DNA of 64,000 nucleotides from Bedellia somnulentella (GCA_963576735.1 OY755186.1:17347970-17411969); one strand, 5' to 3'. Shown: positions 10,091 through 21,846, counted from the stretch's first letter. Notes: generated by a model from the letters alone, not told the origin. A program made the numbers and translations.

Positions 10091-10388
10091 ACCGATGATA
10101 GAAAGAAAACATAGATTATTTCATTAGTGTAGCTATTTGTAAGCACTAGCTTAATATCATAATATTAAATTTGTAAACACAGCGACTGCATGTTTTTAAA
10201 GGGCCACCGTTTATCTCATTTTTTATATTAATGGTCTTATGTGCTCTTTTATGTATTAATTGTTGAAACAAATACAACGTGAGCAATTACTGCAAAAGTT
10301 TTACTTTTAAATCGTTAATCCTCCAAATTAATCTTATTAAAAAACTTAATAAGGAAGGATTTTGCTAAATATACTAAACGAATTGCTA
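10091..10388. other. Unassigned AT-rich sequence
   Basis: Nothing recognised. Confidence 0.4.
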
Positions 10389-10570
10389 ACACTACCCATT
10401 TCCACCCGTGGGTGATCGTAAGAGGCGACTAAGGGTATAGGGGCTTTTTAAATGATTTTTGGGCGATGTGGTTGGAGACCCGTCACCAAAAACATTTATT
10501 GTTACTATCTTTTCCCCAATCAAATTCCAAAGCTCTGTCTACCCCGTTAAGGGATTTATAGCGGATATGA
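10389..10570 (+). mobile_element. SINE A copy, internally deleted
   Basis: Head partly lost, and about 40 bp before the 3' hairpin deleted (CAAATTCCAAAGCTCTGTC junction). Ends GGATTTATAGCGGATATG. Confidence 0.75.
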
Positions 10571-11235
10571 ATTGCTCTTAAATAATCCTGGCAATTAAAG
10601 GTAAAATTATCTAAATTCTAACTAAACAATTAAATTAAATTAGCCCAAAAGTTTGTACAATGTAAAAGGTCTGAACATTATAGAAAATCCATTAATTGTT
10701 GGCTTAAAGGCCATGGATTTTATGAATTTATTTCGACAACATATTACTTATGATATATGTGAGTAAAGTTCTATTAATAAGCAAAGAAACGTCAGTCTTA
10801 CCCCAATAGCAACTGTTGTCGTGAATATGTGTATTTTCGAAAGTTAATAATTTTTAACATGTAGTAATGTTTTAACTTAATCATAATTAATAAATTAAAC
10901 CTGAATTCAAAATGAACCTGAACTTTATGCATTGAATTTAAAGAGACATGTGTGTGGCTGAAGCCTGCTTTGAATATTTTATGAGGTCTGAAAACGGGAC
11001 GCTATATGTGAAATTTCTGTACTATTTTCAATTGAAACCTGTCTCTAACTACCTACATATACTTACAGTTTTTCAAAAAAGGTGGTGGCTTGAGTTTTAA
11101 ACTTAACATATTCGTAATACATTTTTGAAAGTTGTGAGATTATAAATATACTGGAATAAAATATTGTTAGTGATGCCAGTTATGAAACCTTAGGAAAAAA
11201 ACCAAAATTCTTTTCTAAGTAGATATTAAGTAATT
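10571..11235. other. Unassigned AT-rich sequence
   Basis: A 40-bp piece at 10793-10835 (ACCCCAATAGCAACTG, GTCGTGAATATGTG) resembles the RTE D terminus. Nothing else recognised. Confidence 0.4.
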
Positions 11236-11375
11236 TGAATGTTTTCGACATGAATACCTCATATGGGGTTTATTACTAATAAATCGAAGATGAATAAAGG
11301 AAAGGAAAGAAAGGTCGCGGGTTCGAACCCCGCCGGTATCGATTTTTTCTTTCCTGTATTCATCTTTTATTTATT
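11236..11375 (+). mobile_element. tRNA-like module C, palindromic short form
   Basis: Inverted arms (GAAGATGAATAAAGGAAAGG... and TTTCTTTCCTGTATTCATC) enclose only the T-arm part of the tRNA-like sequence (GGTCGCGGGTTCGAACCCCG). The left side carries the family arm ATACCTCATATGGGGTTTAT. Confidence 0.65.
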
Positions 11376-11577
11376 TGACATTAAGTAACTTAAATGTAAA
11401 AATGTATAAATATTTTCAAAGTGTTATTATAATATACACGAGATATACAGGTATAATCACAGAGTTATATGAGCTATTTTAGTAAAAACTTTTGGTAAAT
11501 GTAAACTGTATGATAATTTCTTTTGTAAATTTGTGTTTGATGTACAATAAAGAGTTATTCTATTCTATTCTATTCTA
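11376..11577 (+). mobile_element. 3' end of an unidentified LINE or SINE with (TTCTA)n tail
   Basis: TGTACAATAAAGAGTTATTC leads into TTCTATTCTATTCTATTCT at about 11555-11576, the pattern of a non-LTR element 3' end. No coding part is recognisable upstream. Confidence 0.5.
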
Positions 11578-11936
11578 AATAAAACAGATGTGTCTCCTAG
11601 TAAATGTGTATTATTTTTGTTATAAATTTAATTAATATTTAATTGTAAATATCATTTCATTGCTTTACGCATTCTTTCGTTTCAATCTTTAAAGTAGTAG
11701 ACGAATCTTTTGGCTACGATTATGATTTGACTACCCCTTCATTGAATAGATTCATGCTAAACCGAATCTTTTAAATGAACCGTTCCAAAACCCAAGTACC
11801 AAAACCACATACAATACATCTCAAGTGACAGTGACAGCGCTACTAAATCTAGTTCCATGAAATGTCTTTCCTACAAAAGCGGGCCTTGCCCAGGTAGGGC
11901 GGGCGGCGCGGGGCGGGCGGGCGAATTTACGCGCGG
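11578..11936. other. Unassigned, ending in a GC-rich patch
   Basis: From 11878 to 11936 the sequence is almost all G/C with GGGCGGGC repeats. It resumes after the LINE at 13236 (GGGGCTCGCGCG), so the two parts were once continuous. It may be a CpG island, but no transcription unit is visible. Confidence 0.4.
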
Positions 11937-13235
11937 ATAAATTAGTCTACAAAAATAGTAAGGGAATCATTAAACTAGAGAGAAAAGGAGAACCATTCAA
12001 CATACAGCGAGGAGTAAAACAGGGCGACCCGATTTCGCCCAACCTGTTCACAGCATTATTAGAACAAATTTTTAGACAACTAAGTTGGGATGAAATCGGT
12101 GTGAATATTAATGGAGAAGTCCTTAACAATCTTAGATTCGCTGACGATATTGTTCTCATTGCAGAAAGCCACGAGACCCTAGTCCACATGATAGAAACGC
12201 TTGACCAACAGAGTAAAAACTGTGGGCTTCAGATGAACAAGCAAAAAACGTTTGCCATGACAAACTATCAAAAAATCCCTATCAAAATAGCAGAACACAC
12301 CATAAATTACGTAGAAGAGTACGTTTACTTGGGACAAAATATTACATTCGCTGATCAAACATCTAGAGAAGTAGAACGAAGAATAAAGAAAGCGTGGGGC
12401 AAATACTGGAGTCTCAAGGATGTATTCAAGTCCAAGCTTCCGACACATCTTAAAAAGAAAGCGATGGACACGATTATTCTTCCCACCCTACTCTACGGGT
12501 GTCAAACTTGGACCCTTACTAAAAATATCGTTCAAAAACTTAATGTGTTTCAGAGAGCAGCTGAACGGAGCATGCTAAACATCAATCGAAAACACAGGGT
12601 ACGAAACACATCAGTCAGAAATATGACCAAGGTGACAGACGCCGTAGAGCTAGCATGCAGACTCAAGTGGAGATGGGCAGGTCACGTCACGAGAACAACT
12701 GACAACCGGTGGAGTGAGAGACTCCTTCACTGGTATCCCAGAGAAGCGACGAGGCCACGCGGCAGACCACGGCGGCGCTGGGCGGACGACATCGTGCAGT
12801 TGGCTGGCGCTACGTGGACCCGCACAGCCAAGCAGAGAGACAAATGGAAGGGGTTGGAGGAGGCCTACGCCCAAAAATGGGTGTCTCACATAAAAGAATA
12901 AAATGTATAAATAAGAATAAATTATAACACTAAAACTAAATTAAATGCAGTTAAATTTTAAATGATAAATGTTAAATGATAAATATTTTTAAACAAATGA
13001 TGTAATGCTGTATATATTATATTTGTAAATAGTTTTAATTTTAATTTATATTTTTAATTTTAAAATTTTAATTTATATTAATTAGATCTGATGTTAAAAA
13101 TAAATTGTTATGTAATGAATGTTATATTTTAAGTGCCTAATTAATAATAATTTGTATTTTTTAAGTTGAAATGTAAACATTTAAGTGAGAAATAAATGGC
13201 TTTATTATTATTATTATTATTATTATAAATTAGTC
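11937..13235 (+). mobile_element. 5'-truncated non-LTR retrotransposon with 11-bp TSD
   Basis: ATAAATTAGTC occurs at 11937-11947 and 13225-13235, so the inserted unit is 11948-13224. It holds the C-terminal half of an RT ORF (stop at 12899-12901), a 3' untranslated part of about 300 bp and a (TTA)n tail at 13201-13224. It interrupts a GC-rich patch. Confidence 0.88.
11948..12901 (+). pseudogene. Reverse transcriptase C-terminal half (RTE-like LINE), 5'-truncated
   Basis: One uninterrupted frame runs from the truncation point to TAA at 12899-12901. It shows RT motif 4 (GVKQGDPISPNLF), then the catalytic box in FADDIVLIAES with both aspartates. The thumb-like part (EYVYLGQNITF) and the segment PTLLYGCQTWTLT follow. 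After these come AERSMLNI and KWRWAGHVTR, and finally GRPRRRWADDIVQL, typical of insect RTE-type pol C-termini. The endonuclease and first RT motifs are missing, so the copy cannot mobilise itself. No internal stop has accumulated, which together with the TSD suggests a fairly recent insertion. The in-frame GTG at 12101 is not a start; reading simply enters from the truncated 5' side. Confidence 0.9.
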
Positions 13236-13378
13236 GGGGCTCGCGCGATTTGCATCGCATCTTCGTATGCATTATGCACGACATGGGGGCTTCTTTGTTG
13301 GTACGTCATTGGGAGGAATGGTTAAGGTTTTGTGGAAGAATAGTTGCAATTAGTTTTTATGCAGTGAATAATTATTGG

Positions 13379-13623
13379 CGTGTAGTGCCGGCGTAGAATG
13401 TCACTACCCCTTTCTACCCACGGGTGTCGTAAGAGGCGACTAAGGGTATCGGGGCTTTTTATTGGATTTTTGGGCGATGCGGTTGGAGACCCATCACCAA
13501 AAACCTTTGTTTTACCGCCTTTTCCCCACTCAACTTCCAAAAGTGGCTGAGGAATTTATAATTCCTTGGCTCTGGCTACCTCTCTAGGGAATTATAGCCG
13601 TGAGTATATGTATGTATGTATGT
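13379..13623 (+). mobile_element. SINE A copy, CACGGGTGTCG variant
   Basis: Belongs to a subtype with TGCCGGC in the head and CCCACGGGTGTCGTAAGAGG (shared with 23545 and, inverted, 22537 and 56069). Tail (TATG)n at 13606-13623. Confidence 0.88.
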
Positions 13624-15255
13624 AATAATTATTGGATATTGGGTTCCATTAACATTTTATAATTTTACTAATATGTAAATTAACACCAAAATATTATACT
13701 TTAAACTAGATAAATATTGGTTTTTTATGACAAATTTTAAATTAACTATAAGCTTTGTTGCTCTCATTATGCAACACTCATTTCGTAGTTCTTAATAGTA
13801 GGTTTGATTTTGAAAAACAATAATAATATTTTCATCAGAAACCTACCCCATTCTTCCATTTATTGCCGTAAGTATTATGTGGTTTAATGTATTCCTCTTA
13901 AGTAATTATACTAAGTGGCAAATGGTATAATGATTCTCAAAAAAATGTGTACAGTATATTCAAATTGTAAACTGCATCGGATCAGAAGGACCCAGGACTG
14001 CGGCAAACGCAGGCAGCGCGAGCCATTGATTGCGTTTGCTTTATCAAGACTACATGTAAGCGGTGTAACGTATTGATCAGATTGTTATTTTAGCGGCCAA
14101 TTGGATTGAAACTAACGGATGCTTTGGGAACGACCCGTGATTGCGTTGCGGTTTTGTTCTTCTTTTTAATTTATATTTGATTCATTTGTTGTATTTTACT
14201 TGAATTTATTTATTGTTGGAACCTTTGAAATGTATATTAAAAGTTCTTGTTTGTCATGGTATGCCATTGTGTCTAGTTTTTTCCATTTACGAGAGACATC
14301 AAAAATTTATTTGAGATGAATAAAGTCAAATTTTGAAAAGTTTCATGATAAGTACTTAAAACTGCAGGTTGTTTGATAGTTATATCACAAAAAAAACCCT
14401 TTTTCCGTTCCTATTCCCATTGGTGCCCAGTATAGATAACTTTCAATTAATTGATACAAAATCACCCTTCCCAAAGTTATCTATTCATCCTTTCCATGTT
14501 ATGTAGCGTGAAGATAACATATTAATATCTCCCTCGAAATGTGGTGACGCAGCCACGTGGCGCTGCTATAAACAAAATTAGGGTTCCCTATTAACTTTCC
14601 CTTTGAATCCATAAAATTAAATAGGTTTGTGTTTACAGGCTTTCACGATTAAAATTACATTGCATATATGTACACATATATTTACATCTACTGGTGACCA
14701 GGGCCATAAAACCAATTTGACAGTCACTTTAGTAGTAGAATCTAATTTAGTAAAATGTAGCATTCAAATTATGTTACATCTAACGCCACAAGAAAACCCT
14801 GTGTTTTCTTATAGCAGTTTTAAATTCTTATTGTTCGAAATAAGTGTTTGCCAAAGCCAATTATTTCATCCTGAAATTATGACAATCATGAAAATAACCA
14901 AAACTATGTTATTGCATATAGTAACAGGAAAAGTACTTCCTCTAGAATTATAAATATAAATATTTAGTAATGTTATCTACCTCATCCCTATTGTCAGTTT
15001 AAAGATACAATAGACAAGAATAGGTTTCAATTTGCACGGTGCACAATTTACGGCGAAACACCATTACGCTGCGGTCACCAAAGGGGTGGATAGACTGCAT
15101 AAATTATATAGTACATGCTGCATGTAGGGACCCTACGAGAGGGTGTAAAACCCTTTAAATGTAAAAGAATTTTATCCACGCTTTGCACCCATTTTAATTT
15201 AAAACGCTAGGAAATTTCTCCCTTTTTAAATTTTTGGAGTGACATTTAACTTTGT
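13624..15255. other. Unassigned region
   Basis: AT-rich and mostly unique-looking. The 108-codon frame 14627-14953 has no recognisable motif and an AT-biased composition, so it is not called. A GC-richer stretch at 13975-14045 has no assignment. Confidence 0.4.
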
Positions 15256-15508
15256 GCTGTGTAGTGTTGGCTTAGAATAGCACTACCCCATTTCTTCCGG
15301 TGGGTGTACGCAAAAGGCGACTGACGGAATTGAGGCTATTAAGGAATTTTTAGGCGATGCGGTTGGAGACCCATCACCAACAACCTTTATGTTACCATCT
15401 TTTCCCCACTCAACTTTCCAAAAGTGGTTGAGGAATTTCTAATTCCTTACCTCTCGCTACCCCTTCTAGGGATTTACAGCCGTGAGTATATGTATGTATG
15501 TATGTATT
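15256..15508 (+). mobile_element. SINE A copy
   Basis: Head GCTGTGTAGTGTTGGCTTAG to tail TATGTATGTATGTAT; full length. Confidence 0.9.
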
Positions 15509-15883
15509 TAACTTTCTAAAAACATAATTAGGTGGGTTTTATCATTTGATATTCAGTAGTAATAGTAGCTACTCAAAACATAATTAAATTGCAATCTAAC
15601 TACAATACAACGTGCATAAATGAGTGCACAATTCAGCAAAAGTAATAAAATGGTATAATCTTTATTTTATTGAAGTCTGATAATATTTCATGCCTTACTT
15701 AGGAAACTGTTGAAATTTGCCCCATTCATTTCCATTACTAAAATAACATTTTACAGGTTTTATTGTATTTTTAAAATATATTATTTTTCTCAATTTTGTT
15801 TTATTTTTTTTTAATTTCTCTCTATTTGCACTTGACTCACATTGACTGTAAAGAAGTCCAATAGATGTTAATTCATAATTCAT
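15509..15883. other. Unassigned AT-rich sequence
   Basis: Nothing recognised. Confidence 0.4.
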
Positions 15884-16125
15884 ACTTACTTACTTACTAC
15901 TTACTTATACTCACGCCCATTGTTCCCATTGGGGTAGGCAGAGACTATCGATCGCCACTTTGTACGATCCTGACAAACCTCTCTAGCTTCGTTTACATCC
16001 ATCAATCTTTTCATACATGCTCTTTTATTCTTCATACTTCGGACGCCAGCCTTTTTGAGCACACTCTCAATTTGGTCCAAGTGTGTTCTCCGTGGTCGTC
16101 CACGATTATTCATATGTTGCCGAAT
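15884..16125 (-). mobile_element. RTE-type LINE D 3' fragment
   Basis: On the minus strand it runs from the region coding RGRPRRTH through TACCCCAATGGGAACAATGG to GGCGTGAGTATAAG, with a degenerate tail at the left (TACTTACTTACTTACT). Confidence 0.85.
15901..16113 (-). pseudogene. RTE-type polyprotein C-terminus, 70 codons
   Basis: Open frame reading NNRGRPRRTHLDQIESVL, then KNKRACMKRLMDVNEAREVC and KWRSIVSAYPNGN. It corresponds to the last part of the pseudogene at 6196-6794 but without its frameshift. The usual stop after the final NGN is lost, so the frame runs into the 3' terminus (NGREYK). It is a truncated retrotransposon remnant, not a host gene. Confidence 0.8.
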
Positions 16126-16584
16126 ATTTAGTAATCTTCCAAAACCATCTTAACTTCACTTATTCCACCATTCTTACAAATACCTTTTACACTTGAAGCA
16201 AACGCGTGAAAGAGAAAAAAATAATGTATAAAATGAAAACTCCGTGTGCATTTCTCTTGATAAAGATGTCGGCTACTTACGCATCAGAAAACATAGCTTT
16301 CGGAGGGTTAAAAATCATGAATTTACGATCCTTTATCCGGTTTCATCCGGTTTCGTATGATTTATTCCGGTTATAACCCCTTTCTGAATGCCCGGACAAT
16401 AGTGAACGTATATTTAGAGGTTCTGTTCTGTTCCAGGTTTTAAATTAAAATTGATATATATTGACTTTTTCTTTCCTAAGTTGAATTTTCCTATTATGTT
16501 CATTTCGGTTTTACGACAATTATTTTTTTTATGTCACTGTCAATTTTATTATCTGGTCTATTAATATATTTCTACCGGTAGGAA
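16126..16584. other. Unassigned sequence
   Basis: Nothing recognised. TTTCATCCGG-like repeats at 16335-16375 are short. Confidence 0.4.
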
Positions 16585-16812
16585 CAGCTGTGTGTTGGCT
16601 TAGAAAAGCACTACCCCTTTTTTTCCTTGGGTGTTCGTAAGAGGCAACTAAAGGATACTGGTTTGGGGCAATTTCACATGATATTTGGGCGATGCGGTTA
16701 GAGACCCGCAAAACATTTACAATCTTTTCTTCGCTCCACTTCTAAAAGTTACTGTACATTTTTTTCTCCTAAAGATACCTTTTTTGGCATTTATAGCCGT
16801 ATATGTTTGTAT
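16585..16812 (+). mobile_element. SINE A copy, diverged
   Basis: Recognisable head (TGTGTTGGCTTAGAAAAGCA), GGGCGATGCGGTTAGAGACC and TTATAGCCGTATATG. SINE B at 16813 is inserted in its tail. Confidence 0.75.
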
Positions 16813-17184
16813 AGCGACATGATAGTCCAGTGGGTAGAACACCCGCCCGAAAACAGAAGGGCGTGAGTTCCAATCCTGGGTCGGGCCTACACCAATTTGT
16901 CTTTTCTAAAGTCATATGTGTGGTTAATTTATCATGGTTGTTAACGGTGAGGGAAAACATCGTGAGGAAACCCACATGGCTGAGTTGTACTTAGTCATGT
17001 GACAGTGTATTCGTACAAAACGGCGATAGGCCTGCCCCCTATACGTGAGTACACTGTCTAAGCAAAACGTTGGTACCTTTTCTGGACACTAGATGGCGCT
17101 GCCAGGTGAGTTTAGAAGTATTGGTACCTCTGCCAACCCCTTCGGGGATAAACAGCGTGAACGTTTATGTTATGTTATGTTATG
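16813..17184 (+). mobile_element. SINE B copy, head type 1 (reference description), with TSD
   Basis: Full-length SINE B of about 370 bp, flanked by TTTGTATA at 16805-16812 and 17185-17192. The tRNA-like head CATGATAGTCCAGTGGGTAG holds an A-box-like TAGTCCAGTGGG, followed by a B-box-like GAGTTCCAATCCTGG. The body carries GTGGTTAATTTATCATGG, GTGAGGAAACCCACATGGC and CACTAGATGGCGCTGCCA. The 3' end is CCAACCCCTTCGGGGATAAA, then GCGTGAACG and TTATGTTATG repeats. The CCCC-TTC-GGGG hairpin has a UUCG-type loop in RNA. Confidence 0.9.
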
Positions 17185-17192
17185 TTTGTATA

Positions 17193-17514
17193 TAAATATG
17201 TATGTACCAAATCATATACATGATTTTGTGATTTAAGAAATGTTTACTCTGTTTCCTCATGTCTTTTAATGAATTATAACGAAACACTCCTGGTTACTAA
17301 ATGTCATAAGTAAAGAAGAAAAAAATATAGAAATATATCTGTTAATCTAAAATCTCAAATGCAATATCACATATACAAAATCTCTTATCGCTAGCACTCC
17401 TAAAAGAAAAATTATTGACTACAGGTTTTTAACGTTTATGGTAAATGGTTTCTGTTGATGAAAACTTAATGTAAATTATACTAACGGATATAAACTATAA
17501 GGTGTAGCCAGAGT
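17193..17514. other. Unassigned AT-rich sequence
   Basis: Nothing recognised. Confidence 0.4.
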
Positions 17515-17752
17515 TACATACATATACGCACGGCTATAAATCCCTTGAAGGGGTAACCAGAGCTAGGGAAAAAAAAATCCTCAGCCACTTTTGGAAGTTG
17601 GGTGGGAAAAAGATGGTGTAAAGGTTGTTGGTGATGGGTCTTCAACCGCATCGCCCAAAAATCTTTTAAAAGCCCCAATACCGTTAGTTCCCTTTTACGC
17701 ACACCCACCAGAAGAAATGGGGTAGTGCTATTCTAAGCCGGCACTACACAGC
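17515..17752 (-). mobile_element. SINE A copy
   Basis: Tail ACATACATATACGCACGGC at left, head GCCGGCACTACACAGC at right. Confidence 0.88.
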
Positions 17753-18238
17753 CATTGTTATAACCAGAGTTATAGGTTAAAACATCTTTAGCGTGATTTT
17801 GGAAGATATTTACTTTTGCTGGAGTAAAGAAATGAAAACTAACAAATTAATTATAATTAAATTATATGGTTTTACTTGATCTCTTTTTGATACATGTATT
17901 GTCAATATGCTCTATTAAGCTAATAACACCCCTCTATACAATCCCTACAAAATACATTCCTTAATTAAGTAAAGTAAAGCATCTTGTAAATATTTGAGCA
18001 ATTCCGTAAAAACGGGACAAATTCTTGAAAGAGAAATAGGAGAAATTCGATGTAATTAATTAGTTTGCTGCAACGCGGCGCCGGAATGTTAAAAGCTGAT
18101 ATTTTAATCTGACCTCGCTTTTTGAAATCTCAAGTCGAATTCTCCCTGAGAACCTTACAGGTGGACCGGGAAAGGAATGCTGTGCTATTGATACCAACTT
18201 TCAGCGATTATTTTCGGAGATATAAAGCTTACAGCTTT
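17753..18238. other. Unassigned sequence
   Basis: Nothing recognised. Confidence 0.4.
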
Positions 18239-18445
18239 GCCGTGTAGTGTCGGCTTAGAATAGCACTACCCCGTTTCTACCGATGGGTGTACGTAAGAGG
18301 CGACTAACGGTATTGGGGCGAAGCGGTTGGAGACCCATCACCAACAACCTTTATTTCACCATCTTTTCCCCACGCAACTTCCAAAAGTGGCTAACGAATT
18401 TTTTATTCCCTACCTCTGGCTACCCCTCCTAGGGATTTATAGCCG
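18239..18445 (+). mobile_element. SINE A copy without tail
   Basis: Head GCCGTGTAGTGTCGGC. Small internal deletion after TATTGGGGC, and it ends at TTATAGCC without TATG. Confidence 0.85.
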
Positions 18446-18496
18446 CTACTAAAGCGTACACACTTATCCTGTTAGAAATATTTTTTTACATTATTA

Positions 18497-18625
18497 GCTG
18501 TGTAGTGTCAGCTTAGAATAGCACATAGAATAACATAATACCAGCTGACACAATATCACATGAAATTCAGAAGAATTAGTGCCACGGTAATACCTTCGGG
18601 ATACGTTGCAAACAATGAGTTGAAT
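18497..18625 (+). mobile_element. SINE A head fragment followed by SINE B 3' remnant
   Basis: 18497-18530 carries GCTGTGTAGTGTCAGCTTAG. 18538-18625 resembles the SINE B 3' part (CACATGAAATTCAGAAG, TACCTTCGGGATA). Both are old. Confidence 0.5.
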
Positions 18626-18912
18626 TTCAAAAACAACAATCTACTATTCAAAAATCACACTTAACACAGTGAGTTAATTCTAAAGTGATTAAAGTGAAAT
18701 GCTATGTACGTAATTTTTATACGAAAAAGGTTGCCGGTCAATAAAAAAACTTAAATTTATTTGAGTGTAAAATTTAATCAATATTTTTGAATATTCGGTA
18801 ATTCGGTGCAACAATATTCACTTTTTGGGAAACTGTATTTAAAGAAGTATTGATCGCCATCATTTTAAATTCCTTTCCTAAATGGAAAAGATGGCATGAT
18901 ATAAGGTACTAT
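18626..18912. other. Unassigned, holds module repeated at 19.9 kb
   Basis: 18719-18776 (TTGCCGGTCAATAAAAAAAC, then TTAAATTTATTTGAGT) closely matches 19896-19953. Confidence 0.5.
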
Positions 18913-19158
18913 TACATACATACATATACTCACGGCTATAAATCCCCAGAAGAGGTAGCCAGAGCTAAGGAACTAGAAGTTCCTCAGCCACTTTTAGAAA
19001 GTTGAGTGGGGAAAAGATTGCAAAAAAAAGGTTGTTGGTGATGGGTCTCCAACCGCATCGTCCAAAATCCCTTAAAAGCCCCAATACCGTTAGTCGCTTA
19101 TTACGTACACCCACCGGAAGAAATGGGGTAGTGTTATTCTAAGCCGATACTACACTGC
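18913..19158 (-). mobile_element. SINE A copy
   Basis: Tail ACATACATACATATACTCAC at left, head GATACTACACTGC at right. Confidence 0.88.
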
Positions 19159-19971
19159 ATGATACTATTATAAGGTACTATTGTTATAAAATTCATTCAT
19201 CAATTCATCACGTGAAATTGTCACCTGGTGTCGAGTACCCACGTTGTACTTGGACTCAAAAACTGAAACTCAGCTTCGAAACCAAAATCGCTCTTCGCTT
19301 GTGAGTATGGCCGCAAATTTCGTTAACTGTACCGTATTATGAAACTAGCAACCTTAAGTGCATTGCAATGTCATTAAGTATTGGTGCTTTTCGGTATTTG
19401 TGCTTCATTTAGTGCACGGACCTGCGTCGAATGTGGCTGATAATTTTACAACTACATTTCCTATTTAGGGCTATTTGCCTTGAAAGGTTGTATTCAGAAC
19501 TTTCTGATTAATAAAGGTAGGTAAAACGGGTATGCAGAACCACTTTGGTAGTTCAATTGAGCAACACTTGTTATGTAGTGTTCAATATGTTTAGTTTAGT
19601 ATTCCAATGGCCTTTGTGTAATTTTATACTATAAAAGGATTTGCACAGATAATAGATTGTGAAAGCATACATACATATATACATACTCTAGTAGCCAGTA
19701 CTTCCTACATCGATTGCTTGTTTGTGCGATCCTGATTAGTTTTAAAAAAGATATTACATTAAAGAATAGCGGCCAAATCACAGCTTTTATCAAACGAACG
19801 TTTCCAATACATTTTCCAATTAATGAATTGCAATCAGTTTTCTTAAGTGATTAAAAGGCAATGAATGCGTAACGTAACTAGAATTAGCAACTTAAAGTAC
19901 GAAAGAGGTTGCCGATCAATAAAAAATCTTAAATTTACTTGACTTGAAATTTACTTCACGTTAACAGTCCA
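19159..19971. other. Unassigned region with small SINE B remnant
   Basis: 19203-19255 resembles SINE B in minus orientation (GTCACCTGGTGTCGAGTACC). A TACATACATATATACATAC stretch at 19673-19692 may be a lone SINE A tail. 19896-19953 repeats 18719-18776. Confidence 0.4.
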
Positions 19972-20100
19972 GTGTACCGTATGTTGTACACGGGGAGCGG
20001 TTTCACCGAGTTCGTGTACCCTATGAGGTACACCAGACCGTTCATTTATTACACGTTATTTTTTATTCATAAGTCCGTGTACCACCCGGTGTACACGGAT
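19972..20100. repeat. Cluster of GTGTAC/GTACAC motifs
   Basis: Six GTGTAC or GTACAC motifs lie within about 130 bp (near 19973, 19985, 20017, 20031, 20079 and 20092), several extended to CGTGTACC or GGTACACC. The overlapping 90-codon frame 19972-20244 shows no known motif. Confidence 0.5.
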
Positions 20101-21449
20101 ATATCCGGGGTTACTAACCTATATTTTGTTATTTTTATGCATAAATCGTTATGTGGACATCTAATAATGGCCAAAGAATTAGAAATCTCATTTGGACATA
20201 TAGCGTGTTTCGGAATGCTTGTATGGGGACTGTTAACGTGTTAACTAACACCTATATTTTGAAAATTTACCTTTTTTATACATAAATGTTTATTGTGTAA
20301 CAAAACAGCTTAACTTTCGTTTATTACAAACCCACCGGAGCCATACACGAACAAAACACGCTAGCACTCCGCTCGACCTGTATCCGTTTCCGCTTGTAAA
20401 AAGCATCCCCCTGCCTACCCCGGGAGGGGATGAGGCAATTTATATCGCATTAACTTTACATAGGATAGGATCGGATGATAAATTATATTGGTTTTTATTG
20501 TAGAGTATTTTGACCGATATTTACCACGTTTTTGTTTAAAGAAAACCAACAAATGTAGCATTAGATTAGTTGTAAGTTTAATTTATGATATAAGAGTTAT
20601 TGTAAGTATAGATCCAATGGTTCCGCAACTTTGCCAATAATATTTTGAATTCTATTATCCGAAAATGTATCCTGTTTTTGTCACAATGATCATTCTTTAT
20701 AAAAAATGATTCACTTAGTATCAAAAGTTAAAAACCCTGAGAAAATATAATATAAGTAACAAGAAATAACACAATTCATTTATGCTCATTTCTCTTCTTC
20801 GGGCCCTATGTCCCTGCTGAGGGATAACAGGGTTACACCGTTGGCTGTATATATATTTAACCCAGAGTGGAGCGAGACGTATTAAGCCTTCATAGAACAT
20901 AAACATTTTCTATACATATCTCTCTCCTTTCAGATATTTTAATATCAGAGTCTTAACAAAAATATTCATTAAAAAACGCTTGTGATAAAAATACGTAGAT
21001 TAAAACTGTGCAGTCAGAATTGATGTCGCAACTTCGACCATCAGGCAGGCGGCATCAGGTCAAACTCTTCAGGCATTTAAAGTGTAAAGTTAAATACCCC
21101 AACGAAATGAACGTCAGAGTTATGACGAATGGCTACAATAATATGCTGGTAATTCGCAATTGCGAGTGTGTGCGAGTGTGTGTTACAGAATGCAATACCA
21201 GTCCAATTTTCACACAAGTTATTTCGCGCCCGCCCCAATGACTGTGTAATTTATTCAACGATTTGTCCTTTCATATTTTTCAGCGAAACTGAAGGTGGGT
21301 TTATTCTGCTTAATTTTTATAATCTGACGTTTATCCTTTCTCATATATGTACAAATTCTATAAACAACTTTAGAAACTAAGTTGGACAGAATTGGGACTT
21401 ACTACATTTCAAAGTGACCTCTGATCGCATCATCTAAGGTTTTTTCTTT
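20101..21449. other. Unassigned region
   Basis: Holds a moderately GC-rich stretch at 20325-20460 and short GCGAGTGTGT duplications at 21163-21182. Small open frames (20721-20906, 21008-21241, 21168-21380) have no supporting motif. Confidence 0.4.
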
Positions 21450-21575
21450 TAATTTAAATCTTTTTGTTCATGAAAACCTCATGTGGGGATTATTACTAAT
21501 AAATAAAGGAAAGAAAAATTTCGACCCCGCCCGTGTCGAAATTTTTCTTTCCTTTATTTATTCTTTATTTATTAG
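21450..21575. mobile_element. tRNA-like module C, palindromic form lacking the tRNA core
   Basis: The left arm (TCTTTTTGTTCATGAAAACC, then AATAAATAAAGGAAAG and AAAATTTCGAC) and right arm (GTCGAAATTTTTCTTTCC, then TTTATTTATTC) flank only about 12 bp of tRNA-like sequence (CCCGCCCGT). Confidence 0.7.
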
Positions 21576-21846
21576 TTTTTTTCTTTTGTTATACGAATGG
21601 TTTATTTGTCAGGATTAATAAACATGGGTGAAAAAAGGTAACACTGCTTGACTGCAAAATGTAAACAGCACCATGTTGAAATGAATAAATCTAATATAAT
21701 TTATTAATTATGAGTACCTACACAAACTAGAGAAACTTTGTGAGTATAAAACTGACCTTTTTCTTACATTGTATGACAAACACAGCTATTTAATAGCTAT
21801 ATAGTAATATTATACCAGTCCTTATTATTTGTAAATAAAGAGCATA

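Noticed and set aside
12650..12889. Minus-strand frames opposite the 12-kb LINE
   Set aside because: Shadows of the RT C-terminal frame.
14627..14953. 108-codon plus-strand frame
   Set aside because: AT-biased, no motif, no splice support.
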